Shown here: piece after piece, positions 1 to 12,752 of the stretch
Layout: each line of letters starts with the position of its first letter
How positions within the stretch are numbered: position 1 is the first letter of the stretch
From: Corydoras sp. C115
Taxonomy: Eukaryota > Chordata > Actinopteri > Siluriformes > Callichthyidae
Assembly (NCBI GenBank): GCA_019802505.1
Contig: JAFMOC010000072.1
Coordinates: 2,391,001 to 2,455,000 of the forward strand
Reading direction: 5' to 3'
DNA: 64,000 nucleotides
Made by a program: the position numbers and the translations under genes
The notes under the pieces: model-generated
The model's database searches: none
The model's input: only the letters and a program-made list of their open reading frames with translations
What the model was told of the DNA's origin: nothing

Positions 1-2269
1 GTCTATTTTACAGCTACTTTTCCATATTTGATGCTGCTGGTGCTATTGGTTCGTGGACTTACACTGCCAGGAGCTATTGATGGCATCATATATTACCTCT
101 ATCCAGATCCTTCACGCCTCACAGACCCACAGGTAATATTGGAGGGCCGTGAATGAGTGGTTAGAAGCTCCCGGTTCTTGTTGAGTTTTTTGGCGAAAAT
201 TGTGTAAACTGTGAAAATGAACTGCAGCTGTTGATTAACAGAGACAAAGAGTCTCTTTGTTACACTGTCACTTAGTACTGAACACTGTTTCTTTCACTTA
301 TGCCCGTAGGTTTGGATGGACGCTGGAACACAGATTTTTTACTCCTACGCACTGTGTGTTGGTGCCCTAACTGCTTTAGGGAGCTATAACAAGTACAACA
401 ACAACTGCTACAAGTGAGTTACTCCATGCATTCCACACCCACATGTATCTGCATTATCATACTTCATAATAATGAGGGTAAATAACTACAATTCAAATTA
501 ATGGTATAATGATTATAACATGTTGTACATTTGCTTTAAACACAGGGACAGTGTTTACCTCTGCCTATTAAATAGTGGGACCAGTTTTGTGGCTGGCTTT
601 GCCATATTTTCTGTGCTGGGTTTTATGGCCTATGAACAGGGGGTTGACATTTCAACTGTGGCCGAGTCAGGTGTGTAAACATAGTCTGTCTTGATTCAGC
701 TTGGACAGAATATGTAGTGCAATGTTTCTTCTATAACAGTTCTGCTTATGATTGCAGGACCAGGATTGGCCTTTATTGCATACCCTAGAGCTGTAGCAAT
801 GATGCCTTTTCCACAACTATGGGCAGTTTGTTTTTTTGTTATGGTCATCTTGTTGGGATTGGACAGTGAGGTCAGTGTCAATCATATAATAGCCATTACA
901 TTATTAACCAAACAAGCTTACCATGAGGTTTAACAAAGCACCAGCAATGTCAGTTTAAGTTCATGATTGATTTACTTTTTCCAGTTTGTGTGTTTGGAAT
1001 CATTGATGACTGCCATCACCGATGTGAATCCTTCATTTTTCCTGTTTGGTCATCGCCGAAAACTGTTTCTACTGCTAATTTGTGTCGGGTGCTACTTACT
1101 CGGTCTGCTTATGGTCACAGAGGTGATTCTTTACTCACTACACGAGACTGTTGTATTGCCATGTATACAATTATTAAAATATTTTTTGTACGCTAATCAG
1201 CCACAAAATGAACACTATAGGCAAATATATTTATTATATTATGATAGAAAGTAGATAATTAAACTTTTGGAAGGTCACTGCTGATTGGTGTATTTTTAAA
1301 CTTGTCATTTATTACAGGAATTATCTTATATTAAATAAAAAACTAGTAAAATTTATTATGCTTCAGTATCATGGTACATAGACGCGACGTAACTATGCAT
1401 TCCTGACATCTGCTTTCATTTTCACAGGGTGGCTTGTATATCTTTCTATTGTTTGATTACTATTCATGCAGTGGGATGACTCTTCTTCTGTTTGCCATTC
1501 TGCAGTCAGTGTGTATTGGGTGGGTGTATGGTGAGTACCCCATAAAAATCTTTTTTCAGTAGATGAGTGTAAATTAAAATTCTGTTTATGTAAAACTTTT
1601 AGAATGGAGTTCTTCATGATAATGCAAAATAACCTTTCAGCATGAATTTTAAATTTCATATTTGTAGTTTAAAAATGAGACAGACACAACTGATTACTAA
1701 AATAATTAATTAAAAAGTTTAAGATATTTCTTCTCATTTTATTGGTGTTTATTTTCATATTTGTTCTTGTAATGCTAAATTACTATAGTGCTCTGTTTTG
1801 AAGCAGCCTGATCTCTACAGACTCTTAACAAAAGGATTCTCCTTTTCATTATGCACAGTACATTTTAAAATGAGGACAGATCCAAACTGCAGGCAACCAC
1901 ATGCACTCTGCATTCAAGAAATAGAAGTATTGGTTTTGAGGACCTCAGTGTCCTAGTCATCAATATGATGATGAAAGAAGGTGCCATACCATTTAAAGAA
2001 TTAAAAATTAATGAATCCGGGGACTAAAGCGTGAGCCAGTTTAGAAAGACTAAATCTGGCCTAATGTGATCTTGTTTTATGTTGCCAGTAAGCAGTTTGG
2101 CTGCCACAACTAAAAAAATGATTGATTGATTTGTGTTTTTAAAAATACTTTTTAGTGTGCTTCTGCTTTCGCAATTGTGTGCGAATGGAAAGTCAAGTTT
2201 GGACACATTTTGCTTCTTTAGATACAAACTTGCTCAACACAACACTAAAAAGTTGCTAAAAAGGTGCCC

Positions 2270-2343
<74 letters not shown>

Positions 2344-3390
2344 TATCTTACGCTTTATCCTATATTAGGGTCGCGGCGGGGTTCCCCATGCCCATCCAGG
2401 GGAGAACGTCTCGGCCGCTGGGCAGATACACCCAGGACAGGGCGCCAATATATCACTGGGCACACACTCACTCACACATACACACTCTATATGGGGCAAT
2501 TGGGAGAACTCAATTGACTTGATCCATGTTTTTGGACTGTGGGAGGAAACCGGAGAACCCGGAGGAAACCCACACGGACACGGGGAGAACATGGAAACCG
2601 GGAATCCCTAGTGCTGAAAGGCGAACGTGCTAACCACTAAGCCACCGTGCCGCCTATATATATATATTTATATATACATGGGCACCACTGCTTAGTCATT
2701 AGCAGGTTTGCCTCTCAGTTTCCATGTTCTCCCCGTGTCCATGTGGCTTTCCTCAGGGTTCTCCGATTTCCTCCCACAGTCTAAAAACATGGATCAAGGT
2801 AAATTTAATGTTTTAAATTGCCCCATATAGAGTGTGTATGTCTGTGTGAGTGAGTGTGAGCCCAGCGATAGATTATGTACCCTGTCCTGGGTGTATCTGC
2901 CCAGTGCCCGAAACATTCTCCCCTGGTTGGCCATGGGAACCCCAACCCCAAACCTAATAGAGGATTAAGAGGAAGATGACGGACGGATGGATATATACAT
3001 ACACACACACACACACACAATATGGATATTGCACATAATATGGATATTACAAAAATATAAATGACTAAAATAAAAAATTTTAAATAGCAGGTATAAATGA
3101 TCAAATACATGGATATCTAGTATCCAGTACACATAAATTGTATATTATGGCTTAGATTTGCTTACTGACTAATAAAGAGCAAAAAACAGAACAGGGACGA
3201 ATTTTTTTATCAACTTCGGACAAAGCCTGGCTACAGCTCTGGGATCTAAAATGTGTAATTGTGCTAACTTTCCTTTAAAAACAAGAAAAATATATCTCAA
3301 CTCAATATCTTTCACTTATTCTTCTACTAGAGTTGCAGAAGGGTTTCTCCTGCAGGACAGGGAATCAATTTATCGCTGGGCATCATTCAG

Positions 3391-3428
<38 letters not shown>

Positions 3429-5460
3429 ACTATACAGGGAAAATTTATTCATCTTAAATCCATGTTATTGCACTGTGGGAGAAAATATTTAGCATGTTTA
3501 GTGTACACGATGATGGAAAAAGTGGCAAATTAACAAAACACCATGTCCAATAACCTCCTCTTTTGCCTTCCTGTCCTCATGCCTGAGAGGTGCGTTCCCA
3601 GCAGTAATCTGCCGACATTATTAACACCTTATCCCTCTTTTTCACAGTGCCCAAAACACCTCGATCCTACTTTTTTTATTTTTATCTTCAAAATATTTAA
3701 TCCTTTTACAGATGTCAAACTCAAAACTACAACATGTAGTCTTTTAAACGCCTGTTATTTTTTTGAAAATGTAATATATTTAGTTTGGGCGGCACGGTGG
3801 CTTAGTAGTTAGCACGTTCGCCTCTCAGCACTAGGGATTCCCGGTTCCCATCTGGGTGGAGTTTCCATGTTCTCCCCGTGTCTGCGTGAGTTTCCTCCGG
3901 GTTTTCCGGTTTCCTCCCACAGTCCAAAAACATGGATCAAGTTGCCCCATATAGAGTGTGTCTGTCTGAGTGAGTGTGTGCCCAGCGATGGATTGGCGCC
4001 CTGTCCTGGGTCTATCTGTCCAGCGCCTGAGATGTTCTCCCCTGGATGGGCATGGGGAACCCCACCGCGACCCTAATAGAGGATAAAGCGGGAGATAATG
4101 AATGAATGAATATTTAGTTTGCCACTTTGCCACAGCCAATCTGTTATTCGCCAAAGTTTCTGAAACAATATGTGGCAGAACCCTTAGTGTCAGAAAGCTC
4201 GTTCTTCCCCGGATGAGAGCAGCTACGCAGAGCAAGTGCGTACGCCGCTCGCGCATAGTGAGCGCTTCCCGGGCACCGGCTACGCGGGGAATACTGCGTA
4301 GGCCGGCCAACGGAGGGAATGCTCTCCCACGAGTACGACCTGCGCGGAGCTATTGCGCAGCGACGCACCGTGGCAGAACGCGGAAGGAGAGTCCAGAAAA
4401 CACCGGGATAAAAACCAAACCGATTTATTAATAAAAACTGGTGACGGAACACCAACAGAAAGGGGGAACAAACGAACAAACTAACATTGGGTAGATTAAC
4501 CGCAAACAAAGACGTGCCCCGAAAAGAGGGAAAACGGAAACTAAATAACAAACCAACTAATCACGTGCACAGAAACAAACCAATCACCCCGCTGAGACAA
4601 TGAAAAACACAAACGAGGGACAGGTGCCCCAAGTATATTGTACATGAATTTTGTAGTAATAATGTATTGCATATACAAGGTTTCTTCCTTAAATAACAAC
4701 ATAAAAGGGAGTTTTTTCTTGCCACTGTCGCTTCGGCTTGCTCTTTGGGGGTTTAAAGGCTTTTCATTCTGTAAAGCTGCTTTGTGACAATGTACTGTTG
4801 TAAAAAGCGCTATATAAATAAATTACTTAACTCAACTATTATAGTAATGAGCTCAAGTACTGTTTACAACATTTTATCATATGAAATGTATATTATGTTT
4901 TTTTAGGTGCTAACCGTCTATATGATAACATTGAAGACATGATTGGTTATCGACCACTGTTTATTATCAAATACTGTTGGAAGTATTTTATACCGCTAAT
5001 TTGCACAGTAAGTCTCAAAAAAGAATGAATTACCACAAATGCTAACTTAATATTGGTTTATTGTTTTCATTTGTGTTACATTGTGTTTATAGTGCTAATG
5101 TGTAATACCATAATGCATGTCGTTTACCTTACAGGGTACATTCATCTTCTCACTTTTAAAATACACTCCTCTGAAGTTTAACAATACATTGTTGTACCCC
5201 TGGTGGGGCTATGCTATTGGATGGTGGTTTACCCTTTCTTCAACACTACTGGTCCCTCTTTGGATGATCTACGCTCTCTTAAGCACCAGTGGCTCACTAA
5301 AAAAGGTTGGTTTTATATGTACTTACTATGGAAAAAGAAAACTCAAGTCTTAAAGTAAGTGATTTATAGCCATCTTACATTTTTCCATCCCTTATTTACC
5401 CTTCTGCAGAGATTACATACACTCTGCACACCAGCCAGAGACCTACCGAGGACGAGGTAA
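1..5460 (+). CDS. SLC6-family Na+/Cl- coupled transporter, GABA/betaine/taurine group (3' part of gene)
   Basis: Exons at 1-132, 310-413, 546-670, 758-870, 985-1122, 1428-1530, 4907-5007, 5135-5305 and 5410-5460 (stop TAA) join in frame with GT-AG borders to give 345 residues; the 5' exons lie before the window. The protein runs from TM5 (YFTATFPYLMLLVLLVRG) to the C-terminus. Family motifs seen: GTQIFYSYALCVGALTALGS (TM6), SGTSFVAGFAIFS (TM7), PGLAFIAYP, GLDS (TM8 sodium-site Asp-Ser), FDYY (TM10) and YDNIEDMIGYRP. It is closest to the SLC6A13/SLC6A12/SLC6A6 group or the fish slc6a22 genes; I cannot choose between them, and GAT1 fits less well. Expected role: plasma-membrane uptake of GABA, betaine or taurine. 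The C-terminal tail after LHTLCTPARDLPRTR is very short. A second acceptor two bases downstream (exon from 5412) would give a longer tail in another frame, but only the first keeps the family KKRL..LTP motif. Intron 1531-4906 is enlarged by repeats. Confidence 0.9.
2268..2339. repeat. (TG)n(TA)n microsatellite
   Basis: About 12 TG units run into about 23 TA units inside the SLC6 intron, directly at the tail end of a SINE. The YIYIYI reading frames across it are translated microsatellite. Confidence 0.95.
2341..2654 (-). mobile_element. tRNA-derived SINE, Mermaid-like, near full length
   Basis: Description of the family: on its sense strand it opens with GGCGGCACGGTGGCTTAGTGG, where TGGCTTAGTGGTTAGCACG looks like a pol III A box and GGTTCGAATCC is a perfect B box. 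A body of about 250 bases shared with other fish repeats follows (TTTCCATGTTCTCCCCGTG, CCATATAGAGTGTG, GGATGGGCATGGGGAACCCC). It ends in GAGGATAAAGCGGGAGATAATGAATGAAT-type sequence. Full copies are about 340 bases. The name Mermaid-like rests on memory of a widespread tRNA-Ser-type fish SINE and needs a library check. This copy has its TAAT-rich tail in the TA microsatellite. Confidence 0.85.
2680..2990 (+). mobile_element. SINE copy, diverged
   Basis: The head is damaged (the promoter B box is missing between CCTCTCAG and TTTCCATG), while the body and the GATGACGGACGGATGGAT tail remain. It lies 25 bases from the opposite-strand copy before it, so the two form an imperfect inverted pair. Confidence 0.8.
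3318..3492 (-). mobile_element. SINE fragment, strongly diverged, with (CA)n expansion
   Basis: Recognisable pieces (GGACAGGGAATCAATTTATCGCTGGGCA, AAATCCATGTTATTGCACTGTGGGAG) flank a CA tract at 3394-3424 that has grown from the CACACTCACTCACAC part of the SINE. Confidence 0.6.
3788..4111 (+). mobile_element. SINE copy, full length, with 12-base target duplication
   Basis: The copy is bounded by the perfect repeat ATATTTAGTTTG at 3776-3787 and 4110-4121. The upstream repeat touches the GGCGGC head and the downstream one follows the GAATGAATGAAT tail, as expected for LINE-driven insertion. Confidence 0.9.
4195..4625 (-). mobile_element. GC-rich repeat, possible solo LTR or retroelement UTR
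   Basis: A CpG-rich block (4200-4400) joins a purine-rich block (4400-4620) with sharp composition edges against AT-rich intron. Read on the minus strand it holds ATTAATAAATCGG (possible polyadenylation signal) followed by CTTCCGCGTTCTGCCAC, an arrangement typical of fish LTRs. GTGGCAGAAC occurs at both 4173 and 4369. No coding domain is visible. Family not identified. Confidence 0.35.
4680..4835 (+). repeat. 3' tail of a non-LTR retroelement or related fish repeat
   Basis: GTAAAGCTGCTTTGTGACAATG and AAAAGCGCTATATAAATAAA form a tail common in fish genomes. A second copy lies at 40540-40715 with the same order of blocks (TCTTGCCACT, GGCTTGCTCTTTGGGGGTTT, GTAAAGCTGCTTTG). The parent element cannot be named from this fragment. 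Confidence 0.6.
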
Positions 5461-5780
5461 AGGGTGTGCAACTTGATGCCATGCGAACCTACATCAAGCA
5501 TAAGCTCAGGAAAGCTCAGGATAATGTTAAACATTCATCATCCACATGGATGTTTCTTTCCAAGGTTCTCTTCAGCTGTTAAAACCCTGCTGATGGCTAT
5601 AGTATATATGCTTTGGTGAAAGAAACAAGGTGACAGCAGAAGAACCGAAATATAGTTTTATTATGAATAGCGCTATTGTTATCTGCAACTGTGAAGTGCA
5701 AATTGCTGCTAGTTTGATAGGAGCAACTGACAGAATTAGCACAATATGTAATAATGTCTTTGTTAATAATAAATGATATT
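5461..5780 (+). other. 3' UTR and polyadenylation signal of the SLC6 gene
   Basis: The stop codon at 5458-5460 is followed by about 300 AT-rich bases with no coding signal and an AATAAA at 5768-5773, the first well placed polyadenylation signal. The extent of the UTR is inferred; the hexamer is seen directly. A SINE begins at about 5911. Confidence 0.55.
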
Positions 5781-5910
5781 TTTTAGGTAGATTTTAACAT
5801 CTTAACAAGGGAGGATATGGGGATTTTAAAGTCTCAATGACATTCAGCATTACTATCTGCCACCTTACGACCAGGTCTACATAAACTGTAATTTATTATA
5901 TTTTAACCAG

Positions 5911-6240
5911 GCTTAGTGGTTAGTACGTTCTCCTCTCAGCGCTGGGGATTCCCGGTTCGAATCCCCATCTGGGTGGAGTTTCCATGTTCTCCCCGTGTCT
6001 GCGTGGGTTTCCTCCGGGTTCTCCGGTTTCCTCCCACAGTCCAAAAACATGGATCAAGTCAATTGAATTCTCAATATTGCCCCATATAGAGTGTGTGAGT
6101 GAGTGTGTGCCCAGCGATGGATTGGCACCCTGTCCTGGGTCTATCTGCCCAGCGCCCGAGATGTTCTTCCCTGGATGGGCATGGGGAACCCCCCCGCGAC
6201 CCTAATAGAGGATAAAGCGGGAGATAATGAATGAATGAAT
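5911..6240 (+). mobile_element. SINE copy, 5' truncated by a few bases
   Basis: Begins at GGCTTAGTGGTTAGTACG, retains the B box GGTTCGAATCC at 5954, and ends in (GAAT)n. It lies about 450 bases past the SLC6 stop codon. Confidence 0.9.
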
Positions 6241-6430
6241 GAGCACGGTGGCTTAGTGGTTAGCATGTTCGCTTCTCAGCGCTGGGGATCCAGGTTCGAA
6301 TCCCAATCTGGGTGGAGTTTCCATGCTCTCTCACGTGGGTTTTCTCTGTGTTCTCCACAGTTCAAAAACATGTTTTAAAGCTGCTCTAAATTGCCTCTAT
6401 ATAGTGTGAGTGTCCAGTAATTGATTGGCA
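6241..6430 (+). mobile_element. SINE fragment abutting the previous copy
   Basis: GCACGGTGGCTTAGTGG starts right at the tail of the 5911-6240 copy. The B box is intact, but the body decays after CCTCTATATAGTGTGAG. A tail-into-tail insertion or a tandem duplication would explain it. Confidence 0.75.
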
Positions 6431-8641
6431 TATAAAATAATTATATGTATCATACTGTAAGTATGCTAAATTTCTGCAGAACTACAACTAGGATAAACAC
6501 GTCAGGGAGGGTTGAATTGATTTGGATTTTATTACAATTGTTATACATTAGACATCTCTAACCAAAATTGAACTTCAATCTTGATTCAAAATATTAAATT
6601 GATATCATAGATCGGTCATCACCTGTACCTTAGTTTTGATCAAAAATGTAGTTACTCTGATTAGGTTTTAGATTTGTCTGGGTTTAACTTTTTGTAACTG
6701 CTTAAGTTGATGCATTGTTTTGCCAGGTTTATAATTATTACATAAAAGCAATGCAGCAGGGGAGGGTGTGCATTGTTGTGAATAAATCACAGAAAGAGGT
6801 AAAATGAGTTCTAATAACAACTCTTTTCCATGATTTATTCACAATATTGCAGAACCTCGAGTGCCTTATTGCATTTATAGAACAATTACAGTACAAACAC
6901 TATAATAAAAATAATGTTTGATTCATGACACATTTATTAAAACAAAAAGTTTTAAAGTAAACGTTGATCGCTGTGTAACAGGATTCCTGTTTCTCTAACA
7001 ATCAAATACTGCCATCTAGTGGCTGAATAACAAAACACAGTTTATAAAAAACAGCCTTATTAGATGCTTATTGGTGCTTATCGGGAATCAGCTCACTGTT
7101 TATATTAATCTGTATTTTATTATTTGAAATAATGTATTGTATATCATGCATTGATACGAATGTGAAGCGGGAAGAGGTGTGTATTATTGTCAATCTTGTC
7201 TTGGCTGGACAAACGACTCAGCCAATCATATTTTAGGACCGGAACTACCTGTTTATTAATAATAGTTAGATAATGAATGATAAGATCAGAACATAAGCCA
7301 TGTATAATTAGTAATTAATATTCACTGAGATATTAGTTAGAATTTTTTTCAAGTAAGTAGGTATATTTGCATTGACATTTCACTCAGCAACAGTCACTCA
7401 TATTTGTGTGGGTTCGTTCCTTGACAGTTGACAGCAAATTATGCAAACAACTTCTATGTAAATCAGCTGGTGACAATTATTTTCTTAATACTTTTCGGAG
7501 TCTATCCCGGTGCTCATTGGGTAAAAGGAAACGACCCACTAGTCCAGCATAGAAACACAGATAAACACATTATAATGATAACAGCTAATTTTTAGACCCA
7601 GGACTTATTTGGTGTGAGGAGATAATGCTGCCTACTGACCACAGCAATTGTCAGTTAAGTTTTTTTATCATCATTGTATATAAAACAGTGACGACTAGTT
7701 TGTGCAGTTTCATAGTGCGGGCAACTTTTTTTTATGACAGCTGGAAAGAGAATTGCAGACAATAATGGTAACAGCAACAATTGTCTTTAGTCATGACAAA
7801 GTTCTGTTTAACAGAAGTGTTACTGTTAGAAAATAGTATTTTAATTTGTGTTTGTTATTAAAGCTGCAAAGATTATATTTGTAACTGGGATTTGCTATTG
7901 TTATGAACACTTTTTGAAGTTTTTATTTGTAAATATAGAGGGAATGTTTTACTAATGATAATCTTTTTTTTTTAATCTGAGAAAATGTTTATTTTAAATC
8001 TGTAAAATATTTCACTTTCATAAAGATGTAATTTTATAGTGTTTTACATACTTTGTAAACTATAGTTTGCAAATTTCTTTAATAGAAATGTTTTTATAAG
8101 GAAGTTATTTGCAGTTCATTTCTAATTATGAACTTGTGACTTGCATGTTAAACACTTACGTACAATCTTAACTGTAGGCATTTGCATGGTACACTATCCC
8201 AAACTGTCGAAACTTTGAAAGAACCATTAGTCAAAGTTGAAATAAAATATTTTTGTTATTGCATTTATTTTTTAGCATCTTATTTGGATCAACAGAAGTG
8301 TGCTCAAAAAGAAATCTTCCATAACGAGAAATGACAGGTCTTGCTTGGACTTGTGTTTGTTTAGATTGTGTGGATTGTATGAACTTCACATGCCACAGTT
8401 TTCATAGCTTCTTTTGTTCCACTGACATATTTTTCTAGTGTCTTTGTAGTTACCTGGTAACAGTTAGAGCCAAATTGTACATAGTGCCTCTGAATGATGA
8501 TTGACATGGTAAACCTTTTTTTTAATAACAATAACTGAGAATTATTTACCTGATATTTGAATTATATCACCCAACTATCACTTCTGATTAATACACTGAT
8601 GTTTATTGAAGAGAATAATTTAAAGAATAAACTACACTGTA
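6431..8641. other. Intergenic, no gene seen
   Basis: AT-rich sequence between the SLC6 gene and the fkbp5 3' side. No open frame with coding character, splice structure, RNA gene or recognised transposon was found on either strand. Confidence 0.5.
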
Positions 8642-8644
8642 GTT

Positions 8645-8812
8645 TATCCATCCATCCATTATCTTCCGCTTTATCCTATATTAGGGTCATGTGGGGGGGG
8701 GGACTTTCCCATGACGAAACCGGGGAGAGTTTCGGGCCCGGGCAGAAAATTCGAACCGGGAATCCCTAGTGCTGAGAGGAGAACATGCTAAACACTAAGC
8801 CACCGTGCTGCC
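8645..8812 (-). mobile_element. SINE copy with internal deletion
   Basis: Tail (ATCCATCCATTATCTTCCGC) and head (CTAAGCCACCGTGCTGCCC) are present, but the central 170 bases are missing. A G9 run lies at 8693-8701. Confidence 0.85.
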
Positions 8813-9005
8813 CATTTATTATTGAGTGTTTTGTGGAAGAGATGTGTTTTGAGTTGTTTCTTGAGTATGCTATGTAGCCTGATACATTAGCACCATGGTG
8901 AGATTGAAGCACCAGGCGACATTCAGAGCACAGTGAACGAGTTAGAGTCTATTTTTGAAATATAGAGTGAAGGTAAGAGGGAACAGATCCTGAGATTGTC
9001 CTGTA

Positions 9006-9353
9006 GGGCGGCACGGTGGCTTAGTGGTTAGCACGTTCGCCTCTCAGCGCTAGGGATTCCCGGTTCGAATCCCCATCTGGGTGGAGTTTCCATGTTCTCC
9101 CCGTGTCCGCGTGGGTTTCCTCCGGGTTCTCCGGTTTCCTCCCACAGTCCATAAACATGGATCAAGTCAATTGAATTCTCCAAATTGCCCCATATAGAGT
9201 GTGTCTGTGTGAGTGAGTGTGTGCCCAGCGATGGATTGGCGCCCTGTCCTGGGTGTATCTGCCCAGCGCCCGAGACGTTCTCCCCTGGATGGGCATGGGA
9301 AACCCCACCGCGACCCTAATAGAGGATAAAGCGGAAGATAATGAATAAATGAA
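9006..9353 (+). mobile_element. SINE copy, full length
   Basis: Complete head, B box and tail. Flanked by TTGTCCTGTAG (before) and TTGTCTGTAG (after), a target duplication with one base lost. Confidence 0.9.
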
Positions 9354-12178
9354 TTGTCTGTAGGCCAAAGTCAGTGTCTTATACTGAATGTGGGCGGATA
9401 CAGAAAGCCAATAGAAAGAGATGAGCAGTGGAGTGACATGAGTTCACTTAGGTTGGTTAAACAGCCCAAGCAAACTTTTTTTTTCTAAACTGAACTGTGT
9501 AGCTATGAGATATAAAACTAAATATAATACTTATTATTATACGAGATATAATACTTTTAAAGTGGAAGTTCCGTTTGTCTAAGGAATCCAGTTAATTTAA
9601 AAAAGGCACATCACCACATAAGACTCTTGTTAGCATTCACAGATTTAATTTGCTGAAACATAAAATATACACTCCACACTTTTTATTAAGAACAAATTTG
9701 AAATACTAAGGCCTCTTTTTGCTCTTATGAGGTTTGATGTTCCTTTTAAAATGCATTTCTACTCATCACAACCGTCGTGAAAGTTACATAGACTTTTATT
9801 TAAACAAATCCAAAAATAAATCACTAGACTTTTAGTTAAAAGCCAAGCAAAATGATTCAGTATTCAAACACTATGAGGTGTATAATTGTAAAAAAAGATG
9901 TAACTATGTGGGGAGAAAATAAATAGAAACATAAAAAGAACAAAGTAAAAGCGTCCTTGTAGAAAAATTGGTTGAGACATCATCTGTCCTCAGCTGTAAG
10001 AAAGGTCAGCATGATAAGTTGCTAAGGCCGCACTAGAAAGCAAAGCCATTTTGATTGGTCACGTGATCTCCTGTCATGTTCTGATTATGTGTTGCATTTT
10101 TTTTTCATAGTTTACTTTTACAACAATGCTGTCTGAATGAAAGCGTCTTGAACAAAAAGTCTACACTCAATGTCAAAAAACTGATGAATATTAGTTTATA
10201 TGGCAAATTCAAAGTGCATCTAATAATAGTCATACTTGAAAGGTACAGAACTACAGAAAGTTTACCAATGACAAACAACATGAAAAGGTATACTTAAAAA
10301 AAGGTATAAACTATTTTACACATTTGAGCTTTGTTAGGTTGGTTGTCAATGACCAACATGTATCCAGTTACACATAGGCAAATGATGCATTTAAATGGCA
10401 AATGCCACCATTGCAAAAGCATTCAGAGTGTTTCACAAATAGCCACTGTTAAAATTCATTTCAAAGATGGACAGACCCAAAAATGATGGTTGCAATTCAG
10501 CGAGAAGCCTTTAGGACCAGCACTCAAATGCCACACAGTGTACTTCAGGACAATAACAAGGGTAAACTTTAAACATAAGTCTAATTTTATCAATGTTGTG
10601 GACAGGCGGAACAGGTCTTGTGCATTGCAACTCAACATGTTGCTTATTTTGGTTAACAACTCACAATGTCACTGTTTAGGTACAGTACACCCAGAATAGT
10701 TTGAGCAGATTTCATTCTTAAATGGTCCAGACAATGTTTTTAAATGAAATGAGCTAGAAACAGATGCAGCCTAGAATACATTTCCATGGCACCTGATCTA
10801 AATTACACGATAATATCATTTCTAGACAGCCATTTAAAAAATTACTTTGAAAAAATATTACATAGCCTGATAAACTGAAGCTGAGTGCTGACTTCAAAAG
10901 CCTGGCAGTGACAACCTCACATGTTATTATAAATTCTGTTGACTACTGTAATTCCTAAATGGTTTGATGAACACCAGAGTTAGATTGAGCACCTTTATTA
11001 CACTTTTCATGGAAGATTTAACCAAATATCGGAAGTATTTTTTTGGTTGTAAAAACTCCAACCATTTTCAGGATGTGTATGTATTATGACACAGAATATT
11101 TAAGCTAATTCGAGTGCAGGCTGGCTTTTATTCGCGTCTCATTATTAATATTGCAACATGAGTTTATGCTCAGTGTCAAAATTACATAATTCTTAATGTG
11201 CTGCCTGTTTTCGAAGAGTAGACACTTTTTCCTTCAACTCAACATGACATATCATCTTAAAATATTATGTAAACATTACTAAAAATGATGACCGTTTTTC
11301 TCATTATAAATTAACATATGCATAAAGTTAACAAAGTACAAAGGATTTTTCAATATCCTGATATGGGATTGTACAAGATAAACAATACTTGCATAATAAC
11401 TTAGCACTGGATCACTATTTTGAGGTTCTGGCATAACAAAATGGATTACGGCTCTTGCTCAAGGGCTCAACAGTGGCAACTTGGCAGAGTTCCATCCTTC
11501 AACCTTCCCAACCACTGCACATACACACCGTGAAGTGGGATTTATTTGATAACACACCAGACTCAGTTTCTTTTATAAACTCTTTGTCTTTATACAGTTT
11601 TTAGGACATAAAGGCCTGCCAACAGCTGTAAACACACAACAGCAAATAACTGCAATAGGAAAACATTTCAAGCAAGGCTACTTTGATAATTGGAAAAAAA
11701 AAAGAGGCACGTATTTCCCAAATGGTACCCAACGACACATGCCATAATGATCGCTGTTATTTGGTACAGTGTTCTTTCAAAAGTGTTCTATATATCCAAC
11801 AGTTTTAAAAAAACAATAATTGATGGAAGAAGCTCTTAAAGTAACTATAGAATTACTTTTAGGACCCCAGGTAACACATGCTTTGAACAGATTAAATAAC
11901 AAAGTAACAAAAAGAACAAAAAGGTAATGAATGGGTAAAGACTGGAGTCGAGAACATATCCTGTTTAACAGGAATATTGATGGTTTGTTGTTCCTTTAAA
12001 ATGTGTGCCCTAGTCCAAGGCACATCCAGTGTCTCTACAGATTCTACTGATTTAGCATCCTGGAGTCTTTGTGTGCGCATATCAGCCCTGGGTTCTTGTA
12101 CCATCTTACTGTCCAAATATGGAGAGTGCAAGCACAGAGCCTTTTGGACACTTTCTTCATCCACCTGGGATTGTGCAA

Positions 12179-12179
<1 letters not shown>

Positions 12180-12270
<91 letters not shown>
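12180..12270. repeat. (TA)n microsatellite, about 45 units
   Basis: Uninterrupted AT alternation. The surrounding small frames on both strands (YIYIYI) are artefacts of it. Confidence 0.95.
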
Positions 12271-12668
12271 TTGTTTCCCATAGGAAAGGCCGCACTTTGT
12301 GCTAACTGCATTGCAAGGACAAGTACTGGCTAAGCTGTTAAGACAGTGTTTGGAGACCAGCTGTCCCGGCTGTGGATTTGAAAAATAACATGCGTAATCT
12401 CAATACTGTATTCATTTCAAGTTATGAACATCTTACAGAGAGTTCATATTGTACCAGTCTGAGTTGTGATGCATCCAGTACTTTTCATTTACATTCTACT
12501 GTAAGTGCTTTGTGAAATAGAGGTTAAATGCTAAAAACCAGTGGTCAAACAGATTGTATGAGCTTGTATTTCTGTAGGAATGCCTATTTAAGTTTATTGC
12601 CTCTTCACCTTGCCCAGTGTTTCTGGGTTTCATTGTTTTGAGTCTTAAGAGACAGCAAGCCTTTTTGG

Positions 12669-12684
12669 ACACACACACACACAC

Positions 12685-12750
<66 letters not shown>
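12669..12750. repeat. (CA)n(TA)n microsatellite
   Basis: A compound tract of CA units followed by about 27 TA units, about 75 bases from the fkbp5 stop codon on its 3' side. Confidence 0.95.

Positions 12751-12752
<2 letters not shown>

Noticed and set aside
3831..4551. Overlapping frames of 109-159 codons around 3.8-4.5 kb
   Set aside because: They run through a SINE and a CpG-rich LTR-like repeat in an SLC6 intron and match no protein family.
5412..5581. Alternative longer C-terminus of the SLC6 protein using an acceptor two bases downstream (stop near 5580)
   Set aside because: It loses the family KKRL..L.TP motif that the standard acceptor gives; kept only as a minor possibility.
12044..12333. 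Overlapping reading frames on both strands rich in Tyr-Ile repeats (also near 2272, 12605, 31070, 32722, 36765 and 46444)
   Set aside because: They are translations of (TA)n microsatellites; no splice or start context supports them.
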